Shown here piece after piece: positions 46,852-58,800 of a stretch of 64,000 nt of DNA. The stretch covers positions 1-64,000 of the forward strand of contig JBAMDO010000169.1 of assembly GCA_037074765.1 (NCBI GenBank). Direction: 5' to 3'. A program made the position numbers and the translations under genes. Source of the stretch: Mansonella perstans. Lineage: Eukaryota; Nematoda; Chromadorea; Rhabditida; Onchocercidae. The notes below the pieces were generated by a model. That model worked only from the letters and a program-made list of their open reading frames with translations, did not search any database and had not been told where the DNA came from. The number at the start of each line of letters is the position of its first letter. Positions within the stretch are counted from its first letter, which is position 1.

Positions 46852-49800
46852 TTCTATTTTCTTTCTTTCGCCTTCTTTGTCGGCTTCTTTTGTCACTTTT
46901 TATTCTTCTTCTACCACCTATAATTATTTCGCATCATAAAATGCCAATAAATTTTATATTAAATTATATCCTATTTTAATGTATATTTTTGAATAAGAAT
47001 AATCGAAATATTCAAAAAATTATATATTCTATAAAATTTTCATTAAATTAAAAAGCACAAAATGAAAAATTCAAAAGATACAAAAGAAGCGTTACGAGCA
47101 AAAATGTGATATATGTATAAATACAAATTATATAAGTGACGAGAAATTGTTTAAAAAAATAACAAAAAAGGAACGAAATTTAACATTACAAAAATATATG
47201 CAAATTAGTTTAAGCGGAAATTATGAAATTCATATTTATATCAAATCTTGAAAGTTTTTAAAATTAACAAAAATTGAACATTCTTTTCCTACTTATTTCC
47301 TATTTAACATTTCTGTCGGAAAGAAAAAAATTGATTTAGTCAAGATCTGAATAAAATAAGCTTTCGCATTAAATAAATTAAAAATAGTATAAATAATTAC
47401 GTTAAACCAATGATACCATTAATAATTAGATGATTGCGCACAAATACATCTGACAATTAAATCCAGCTAAATTTATCATTAAATTAATTAGAAAATAGTT
47501 TACATATCATTCTGTACCAATTTAAATTCCATTGAAAGAAAACCTTTCCAATCATCAAAATTAATGAAAAGTTTACTATAAAAGTGAAAAAAAAAGAACA
47601 ACTAAGAGGAAACGGTATTTTAAAAAAAAAAAAGACTACAATGAAAGTGAAATTTAATGAAAATAACAAATATCTATAATTACAATAAGTCATTTAAATT
47701 CAAATTTTTTTTTCCAAATTCAGCTTCTTACTTTTTTATTCTTTTCTAATAGTGAAAATTTCTTTATTTTTTAACCATTTAACGTTCTTTTTTTTTACTT
47801 TAAACTTAAGCTAAATTAGTTGAAGCTTAATTTAAAATTTTAAAAATCATAAAATACAAAGAAAAAACAAAATTCCTTTCTATCTCTTTTCCTACTCTTT
47901 TCTCTTTATCTCTTAAATATTAAAAGTTTCACGTAATATTTGCAGTTGCATGTTCACAAAAAAAAAAAAAAAGAAAAAAAAAAGAAACATTTATCGAAAA
48001 TACAACTTAAAACTTCGCATCGTTTTTTCCAAATGGTCAAATGGAAAGAAAGTAGCAGATGATGATGATGATGATGATGACAAGGAAGAGCAATAGGCAA
48101 TGATGCCACGACGACAACGATAATAATTCCCTTTTTCTCTCTTTCTCTCTCCTCTCCATTTCCATTCCCTTTCTCCTTTTCTCTCTTCTCTCTGTTAACT
48201 TTATCTTCCATATATGATCCTTATTAACCTATCTGTTCTGTCGGTTCATTTTTTTTTTTTTGATAGGGGCGAGGACAAAAATAAAAAAAAAAAAAGTCCT
48301 CAAATGAAATTCGTTTTCGTTTTTCATTTTTTTTTTCCTTTTAACAAAAATACAGAAAAGAGAAAAGAGAAGAGTGTTATAACATGTGTAATAGATAGTA
48401 AAATTAAAAATGTTCATTGAAAATTTTTGAATGGAATTGAATTATTTGAAAAATTTAATAATTAAATTATAAATTTAGTTAAAATTCAATTTAGAGAAAA
48501 AACTTATAAAATTAGAATGGCAATTTTAAGAATGACCTATGAACTTTTTTTCAAATATTATCCATACAATCAATTATTGCTAACAACTGTAACAATCAAG
48601 TAAGACATGAATAAAAAAAAGTAATCAAAGTATTTCAAAAAAAAAAAAATGAAATACGAATGTTCTTAAAAGTAGTTGCTGGACTACATATGTATAGAAT
48701 AGAAAAGAGAAGTGTTATAATGCAGGATAGATGTAAAATTTAAAAATACTATTTATATATATGGCAAATAATGAAGTTCCATTCTGCAAAATAATTGTTC
48801 ACTTCTTTTGGATTCGATATTTGTTAAAAAATTGATTGAATCAACAAAATAGAAAAGTAAAAAATAACTCCGTGACAATCTAATCAACTATTAAATTAAT
48901 TCATCCACTGCATCTCCACAGTGATGATAATTCTATCATAGCAGAATTATGCTTACGTCAAATTTATTAGTCAAAATTTGTAAACGTGAACGTCAACAGA
49001 GTTTATGACGTGAACATCAACAGAGTTTATGACGTGAATGTGTCAACAGAGTTTATGACGTGAACGTGTCAACAGAGTTTATGTAAATGTCAAACAATTT
49101 CATGTCAAAGTAGTTAAAAGCAAAAAGACAATAATGACTTTTTTTTTGTTAATTTAATTTTTTAAGTTAATGTATCAAATAATTTCCACGCGAGCCTATT
49201 TCTTCTCACGTAGACCTGTCTGTAATGAGTCATATTTCATGTGAACGTATACAATACATGAAATTTAAAAGTGCCAACAACAACAGGGAAAGTAAACCAA
49301 CAATAAACAACGATTAGCGAACAAAATGAAAAGATACAGACAGAGACAGAGGGATGGGGAGAAAGAGACAGAGAGGCGGGGAGCAAGAGACAGAGAAGCA
49401 GGGGAAGAGAGAGATAGAGAGATAGAAAAAGAAAAAAGAATGTTAAAAGTAATTAAGTTAAATTTGTCAAATTCCATATAGCTTTTTCACTATCACATAA
49501 TGCGAAAAAAAGTTTGATCCTCATGGTCGATCAATAATTGACTATTTAGTCAAACATATGATGAATAATTGGTCCATTATCTCATCCCATTAAGCAAAAA
49601 AAAAAAGTATTACATTTATGATGTCACATTTTTTAAGTGAAATAAGAATTTTATCTCATTTCAAAATGTGATAAGAATGAAAAAAATACTTATATATATA
49701 TATATATATTGGAATATATTTCAAAATTTTATTTTATATAAAATATATTTTGAAATTATTCTATACTAATATTACTTTTTCATATTTATTTACATAATAA

Positions 49801-52800
49801 GAATTAGAAAAAAAAAAAATCTGTAAAGAATTTATGATTTAATTTCTTTGTTAATCAAAGAAAAAAGAGAGGGAATAAGAGAGAGAGAGAGAGAAAATAA
49901 GAAAAATTAGAATAATATAAAATATAATAAAGCACAACAAAAAAAAACTCCATTTATCATTCAAAAATGATTGCGTTAAAATAAATGTGCTAATTTCACG
50001 GAAAAAAAAAAACTAAAATGAAAGAATGCAATGAAAATGAAAAATTTTTTTGTGCTTTATTAGATAAGAAACGAAAGATTTTTTACAATTTTCATAGCAA
50101 TTACTACAATGATAATTAACAGTAAATTCGGCTACAATAGCAGCTAGTAGCAGTTGAAGTAATGATGTAGCAACAATTGCAGTAGTAGTAGTATTAACAA
50201 TAGCAGTAGTGGTAGTAAAACTAGTATTAGTAATTAGTAGTTGTAGTAGTAGTGGCTATAGCAATGGAGTAGCAATAGTAGCAATGATATTACTATTACT
50301 AGTGATGGCAGATGTAAAGTAATGCTAAAAAAAAAAGCAATCGGTACAGTAGCGACTGTAGTAATACTAGCAGTTATTGTAATTTTAGCAGTAAAAGCAG
50401 CAATAATAATAATAGCTGCAATGATAGCAGTATTTCCAAAGGAAATAATAAAAAGTTATGATAGTAGTAAAAGGTTTCAATCAATTAATAATTGAAATTA
50501 AATTAAAATTGAAAAAAAAAAAAACAAATTCCCATATTTCAATGCTTTTTCGTTTCTTTGCCTATTACAAAATTTCATTTCTTATTACTTTTTTTCTTTA
50601 ATTTTCAACAATTAATAAATAAAATATATTAAAATTTAATTATAAAAGAAAAAAATAATTATGAAATAAATGCGATAATAAGTTAATAATGATATTTTTG
50701 TTATATGATTATGTAGTTGTTATTGTTTTTTTTGGAAAAGATATAAGTTCAAATATAAAAACTAATGAAAATAGATAATTTTCCTATTTTATAAATAAAT
50801 AGAAAAATGAAATTTTTAAATTAAAAAAAAAAATTAAATTTGGAAGAAAATTTAAAGAATTTTTAATTGACCAAAAAAGAGAGAGTAAACTTCAAAAATG
50901 GCATTTCATGACTGGAAATAACTAAATTGCTCTCAGTGCGAGAAATGACAATGAAAAAAACAGATGAGAAAAGAGAGAAAGGAAATAAGGAGAGAGAAAT
51001 AGAAAGGAAGGGAAATATGAGGAGATGAAAGGAGGGTAAAAGAGATAGAAAGACAAGACATTAAACTCTTCTACTATTTAGTAATGACCCTGCAAACAAC
51101 GAACACCACAAAGCTATAATGGCTATCGCGTGAATAATTTACGGACAATCAGCGGCCTGTGAAACTAACAATCTATCCAAGTTAGTACTCCTATATGATT
51201 TACAGTAGACACATATACATGCATGGATGCACGTATACTCCCACCCAATCACTACAAATTTCCTTCTATGGAATACACCCACGCATCATCATCCATTCAC
51301 ATTTATATGCATTGAAGCAAACGGACGCACCCACGACCACCTGCATATATATGAGTGTCGCCCACGCACACTCGCTTTTAGCCATGCAAATAGAGAGTTG
51401 ATTGAGGAAGGGAATGAGAGGTAAAAATGAATAAGTTGAAAGATGAATTGATCGACTGAATCTGAGAAGATTCTATCCAGAATGAGAGGTGAATTGATCG
51501 AATGAAGCTGGGAAGATTCTATCCAGCATGAGAGGTGAATTGATCGAATGAAGCTGGGAAGATTCTATCCAGAATGAGAGGTGAATTGATCGAATGAAGC
51601 TGGGAAGATTCTATCCAGAATGAGATGTGAATTGATCGACTGAAGCTGGGAAGATTCTATCCAGCATGAGAGGTGAATTGATCGAGTGAAACTGGAAAGG
51701 TTCTATCCAGCATGAGAGGTGAATTGATCGAGTAGAACTGGAAAGGTTCTATCCAGAATGAGAGGTGAATTGATCGAGTGAAAGTGGACTGGGAAGATTC
51801 TGTCCAGCATTTGCTCCCGGTCTCTTTTCTATTTCTATTTTATCTTATTGCAATTCATTTGACCAGTTTTAGAATTGGCCACATAGAACAGCCTAGAAAT
51901 AATAGAATGGCATGATTTGGCATTCTAGCCATGTTGATTTATGATTTTAAGAATGCAGCAATGACAAGAATTGATTAATGAAGGCGCCATTTTGAGTGAA
52001 TAGACATGCTACTATCAAATGTCTATTTACATGAATACCAGAATATAACCAGTTAAGGAAAGCTTTTTTTTCGAAAAAATAGAAAAAAAGAAGGAAATAA
52101 TAGTTCATTTTAAATATCAAAAGCTAAATCAATTGGTATAGATCAATTATCAGTTCGTTCAAACAATTTGACTCGAATGAGTAATGAATTTTCCATCCTA
52201 TAATCCTTTTTGACCTTTTTACAAAGATTCATACGTGATCCTATCGATTCATTTGATGTATCCATTCGAGAGTATCAGCTTATATTAATGGCCAAATTAC
52301 TGGATATTGCTGTCATCTCATCCAGTCAAATGACACTGACAATAACGTGATTGATTTGTCACCACAAACGTTGTAAAGAAAATTGTTAATTATTATGTAA
52401 AGAATGATATCAAATATAACAAATTATTATTTTAAATTAACAATTATATAATATAAATAATCACGTAAAATGCGTAAATTTTTTCAATTTCCACGTAATA
52501 TATTAAAATATTTGAAATAAATTACTGCGTCAAATTGCTAATATAACTTGCTAGCCATTTCACATTAGACCAGTTTGACCATTTGACAAAATAATTCTTC
52601 ACATGCTCTAATTTGTTTCTTTTTTTTCGAAATGATTTCATAACGATTGAATTAATAAAAACTTTTTTTCTCTATTCATGTATATTTGTCATTCTTGAAT
52701 GGCCAGTAAAATTGGGTCAAATTAGTTCCACATCTGTCTTATTATTGTCACCTTTTTTTGACATCCAGTAATCTAACGGTTCGAATTGAAATGATAAAAA

Positions 52801-55800
52801 AAAAAAAAAAAATGAAATCAAATATTTACTTGATAATAGCAACAGTAAATAATTCTAAATCATAACTGATTCAAATTATCGGTGATTGAGTTAACGATTG
52901 TGAAATTTATTTAATGATTAATTTCATAAAAAATTAGAAATGAACGATAATTGTTGACTTATACTTACTTTAGTAATAGTAATGTGATTATAATGCTTAA
53001 TGATTACTAAGGTATTTATGTAAATGAAAAAAATTAGAGTACAACTGATTAACATTATTAAATTTTAAATAAGCAAAAATAACTAAGCAAATTAATTAAT
53101 TAAGTGAATGGATGGGAAAAAAATACAGAATTGCTGTCATTGATAATGTAAGAACAAATCTAATGATACAAAAGAAAATTATTTCGAATAAAACATCAAT
53201 TCAAATTTCTAATTACAATAATCTTTTATCGGTCATTACATAAGTGATCGATGAAAAAAAATAAATGGAACGAAGTGACAAAAATTACTAAGCAATATCT
53301 CCTAAGATACGTACTTTCTTCTCCAATTTTTTCCTCACATTTAATTTCAAAACCATTGAAATTATCGTGAATTGTTGTTGTTATTGCTTTTTTTCTTTTT
53401 TTAATCCACCTCTAATTCTCTCCTTTTTTTATTCTATTTTTTCATTAAATTTTAGTTTGAGGTAATTGCTGTTTTTACTGTTATTGCTTATTGCCTTTGT
53501 TTATTGTTCGTTATTTGAATTTTTGTATTTTGTCTGTCAGAATAATTGTATCACATCTTTTTCATTTTTCTTTTTCTTTTTATAATTATTATTTTATTTT
53601 ATTTTTTTTTTTAAATTGCAGAAATTTTCAATTTGATGAAAAAATATGAATCAGAGAAAAAAAATAATATTTTCCCATTAAAGAAAAAAATGAGAAGAAA
53701 ATAAATGTAAAAGTGAATTGTTAAGCAATTTTTTGTCACTTATGATTTGTCCAATAAAAAAAAAAAAATGCTATGACTCAAGTATTACTCAGTTGAATAA
53801 TGGTTGCATTGAAATAAATTATTTATCAATTTTCAAAGATAAAATATGTTTCATTTCATTGTCATTGGCTGTGTCATTGGCTGTCATTGGCTCCAAAATT
53901 ACATTTTTGTACCATCTTTCATATCAGTTCTGATAACAATCTCCGAAATTTTTGACTGTGAAACTTTCCACCAATGTGAATGTAAACTTGTCAACAATGC
54001 CTTTCGTCATATGAATGCAAAATTCACTGGTAATACATTTGAAATTGAAATGGATACGAGTGAAATTTAATATTTTAAAATTGAATAGTATCAAAAAAAA
54101 TGAAACTTCGTTGATTGAAAAATGAATAGCTGAATAGATAGAGATAAAAATTGTTCAGCTATAATATCAGATTCTGTTCAATTTTTGCAAAATGATAAAC
54201 TTGTTGAAATTGTTGTTACTTTTGTTATACACAAAGTTTTGAATTCATTTTTAAAGGTGATATCATCTAAATGAATAAATTATACTACAGAAGGTTCAAT
54301 ATTATACTAATAGTAGGTATTAAAAATTTTTAAATAAATGAATTAATTAGAATAGTTTTTCACACGTTTTAATTAATTAGAATGATTTTTCTCACAGCTA
54401 ACAACAATTTTATAAAGAATAAAAAAACTATTCATTGCTTAGTTTTTTCCTTAATTAAAACAATAATTAATTGTTGCTGCAATAATTGTTAAAATTATAT
54501 TTTAAAAAATTTGAAAATGATGCAAAGATATCCGCAAATACTTTTATTCCAAAAAATCTCAAAAGAAAATGTTAAATTAAATTAAATCAGATTAAATCAA
54601 ATTACAAGTGAATTAATTTATAAGTATTAATTTAAATTATAGCTTATTTTTTTACCCTCTTATTTAATTACTTAATTTTACTTCTTATGCAGTTTAGCTT
54701 AGGAACTTTTTCTGTCTAACTTTTCACATGCAGTACTCGTAATTTCATTTTTGTTGTATGATTTACAAATAGCCATATCAAGTATGCAGGAATAAATTAG
54801 GAATATGAATGTTTTGTAATCATTAACTTTATTGATGGGAATTAAATTAAAAGCTGATTAATTTAGCCTCCGGGTAAAAAGATGGATAGTAAGAAAGGTT
54901 GAAAATAAGTACAAATATAAATATGTAATGCAATTGATTATAATCATTCAAAAACAGGATTTGCACATCATACTAAGGTAAGGCAAATGATTTATGAAAT
55001 TTAATTTTGAAAGAAATTTGAGAAAATATTTTAAAATTTCAAAATTTCTATTTTCAGGCTTGCATTACTATTAAAATCTTTTTGTTCGTCATAATTTAAT
55101 AACAATTTATTACATAAGAAACCATTGAATAAAAAAAAATTTTAATGACAATAAGGTAACCAAATGGTATTTATAGTATTTTCGAATTTACGGATTTTTT
55201 TAAATATTACGATAGTATAAAATCAATTTATGTTTATATAAATGAATTAATAATTTTAAAGAAAAAGAAAACGACAGGTAATTTAGAAATTTGAAGGGAA
55301 AAAAATACTTTTGAATTTAAAAAAAGTTATTCAAGAAAAAATTTTGCAAAATTTTTCTTCTTTCTCATTAAACATTTTATATTTCGCAAATTATATATAA
55401 TTTAAAAAAAAAGGAAAGAAATTGAAGAGAAAAAAATGTACAAAAAAAAACTTATCGACTGATTAGTTTAGTCAATTCAATTAGTAATAAAAAATGTGGA
55501 AAGCGAGAAAATAGTTTTACACCATGCGAATACCTGACGAAGTAATCAGATAAATGTAACATCTATAATTTGATCAAATCCTTAATCCTACTTATTTCCT
55601 TTTTTTCTTCCTTTCTCTCTCTCTCTCTTTCTCTTTCTCTGTTAAAAAGAGAAATTGTCCATTTTTGAAATGGATTGATCAGAGTTAATCGGCAATCTTT
55701 TTCTTCCGGGCAAAATTTTATTTGTCTCTTTTAATTTTGGCCGAAGAAATATGTAGGAAATAATGAAGTACTGAATTGAATTGAAAGTAAAAATGAGTAA

Positions 55801-58800
55801 ATGAGTATTGTATAGGACGGAAACATTGATTCTATCTCTGCAATCCATTTGTTTCATAAAGAATTATTTGTAATTTTCAATTTTAATCACACATAAGTAA
55901 ACTGGAAATTTGTGACTTTAAACTGTTGAGAATACTAATGGTAATTTTGGTGAACACATCTAAATGAATGTTAAAATGAAATGATTGAATTTTAAACACT
56001 AACCGTTCATTCCTCCTCTTTGCATTAGTACCATAGAGTATCAAGTATCAACAAATTTTATGGTAATCATTAAATGAAATACTACCTGCTGAATTGTAAA
56101 TTATCAAAAAAAGTTTGACTTATCTATGAATCAATCTGCATAATACCCATTATTAATAGCATACAATTTATAGCATTATTTCTCCCATAAATTTAATTTA
56201 TTCCTACCGTTATTCGTATATTTATTCATTTCTTTATTTCCCATAATTCAACCAATTCTAATCATTCATTCATTCATCCATTCATTCAATCCCAATTTTA
56301 GTTAATGTGAATTGAAATGATTTTAAAAACATTGTAACAAAAAAGTTCTTTGTATAAATGATCATTATTAAAAATTTATCACCTTTAAAAAAGAATTTTT
56401 TTGGTAAATTGTAATGATTATTGATATTTCGATTTTAAGTACTGATATGATTGGAATTCTGGAATGATTATTTTATCGTAAAATTTACGCTAATTTCAAC
56501 AATTGCCTTTTAGGTATATAATTTATATCTAACTTTTTAATGTTCCAAACAATTTAATATTATAACAATGCTAATGATGATAACTGTATAGTGATAATGG
56601 TGATAATGAGAGTGATAATAGCAGTGATAGAGCAAAAATCCTGGTGATAATCGTAGTGATAAGGTACTTATAAGGGTTATGACAACTGTACTGATAGTAG
56701 TAATGATGCTAATGACAATAACAGTGATAAGGGTTGATAATGAGTTATGCCTTACATTAATCGTAGATTTATCCGATCCTCAACGAATACATTGATCACC
56801 TTCAAAATTTGCATAGCCATTGTAATTAGTAAATCTATCGCACCTGCCACATACACAGGCAAAATATATACACACCACATTGTCGTAAGCGTCTTGGAAT
56901 ATATTTAGAACCTATTCATATATGTAATAAAATGTATTGAGATGTGTGGTGTGTAGTGTACAATGCAATGTAGTGTGGTATGGTGTGGTGTTGTGTAATG
57001 TAGTGTAGCGTGAAGTAGTGTGGTGTGGTGTAGTGTAAGTGATGTGGTGTGGTATGATATGAATTAAAGTTTTGTGACGTAGCGTAGCAAGATGTATCGG
57101 AAGAACATTATTCATCAAATATATAATTAAATCTGAAGAAGCAGTAAAATGAATGCGGTACGTCTGAAGAAGAGGAGAAATGAAAGAGAAAATGCAAAGA
57201 AATTAGTTAATGAAGTTATTTGTTTCTTCATTATATATAAATATCAACCAATATTATTGCTATTTCAATTCAATGCTTGAAGATCTTTTTGAAAAACAAG
57301 CAGAAAAAAGAGGAAATTTAGTGCAATACTGGAAGTTTAAACTTATCACATTGCTTAGGGCTTATTATCATTTCTTACATTTGCATATATTTTATATTGT
57401 AGTATTTCTATCGAGATTTATCGATTAATGTTAGTTGGCAATGTAGAATGATGTGAAATGATGCTGATAGTAGATGATACGTCCATATATGTAGAATAAA
57501 AGAAATGAAGGAAAAAACATATGGGATACTGTGTTTAATAATGACAGCCCGGGATAATGTGGTGTGGATAATGATAACTTGAAATATATGGCATGGAATA
57601 ATGATGTTAGAATATATGTGGAATAAATATTAATAATGGAATAATGTTACGAAATAATGTTATGATGCGAAATAATAAGTTAGTCCGAGATACCATATAC
57701 CAGGAAATATGAGATGGGAAAATGTTATTTGCTGAGGTAAGAAAAATAGTTAAATTTTTCATGATCAAATAACACTACAGATTTTCATCTGTCATGTTAT
57801 TCATCTTATCGCTGAAAATTCATCAATGTTGATTTTGTTAACGGAAATAACCGGAACAATTATGTTTCAGATAATGAACTGGATTTGTTAGAACAATTCG
57901 ATAATTGATGATAAACATTAGATAAATTATTAATAATATAGTTAGTTATGTCTAATGAATAATCACATTACCATTTCAGTAATGATAACAGGTAGAAATA
58001 AAATGGGGCAAATATCACGTCAATACAGGATTAATAATTAATTAACTAATTGATTAATTTGTGAGTTATCGAAGATGCATCATATGACTTAGAAATGCAC
58101 GAACAGACAAATCTTACAAAACATTGCTAAATGGAAATTAAAATAGGAAAAAAAAGGAAACAAATCTGTAATTTAATCTTTACAACAATTTAAAGAATGA
58201 GAAAAATTTAATGGATTATTCGGAAAAGAAAAACACTTTATATTTTTCCATTAATCATAATTAATGGCATTTAAAGTAAAAAGAAAGAAAATCGCAGCAA
58301 TTAAGCAATTAATTAATTAACGAAAGATCGCTCAGAATCACTGAAAAAAGCAGGTAAAAGAAAATAAGGATTGAACTGGAACGAAGGAGAACAGTGGAGA
58401 TGATAAAAAATAATTTTTGAAATTGTAAAATTTAACCTAAAATGAGTGCGAAAATGCCATTTCGAAATTTTATGACAAACCGATTTTGAAAAGAAAAAAA
58501 TTGTATTGAAAAATTTAGAACAAATTTTGAATCGTTTTTTAAATCCTTTAAAATATTTTTTTTTATTGCTAAAAAAAACGAAAACAAGAAATATGGTGTA
58601 ATTTAAATTGAAGATGTAATTTAAATTCAACATAAATGGAAGTGTATCGGAAGAAAGAATGTTCAGTCATCTTTTCATTCATTGAATGCATTTCTTTTAC
58701 TTTGGGAATTTCAAATCAATTTGAAACACTTTAATTTCTTGGAAATGTTTTAATTTAAAAACTACACAGTTAGAAATGATTTTTTATTTGAAAATTTTCA

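Noticed and set aside
46852..46896. Upstream extension of the short tropomyosin start ([14 protein letters not shown])
   Set aside because: It begins at GTG, not ATG; the ATG at 46851 gives the family's 256-residue length.
51195..51424. 65-68-codon + frames in the less AT-rich island
   Set aside because: Two overlapping frames equally open, no domain, opposite strand to the host gene; treated as possible regulatory sequence instead.
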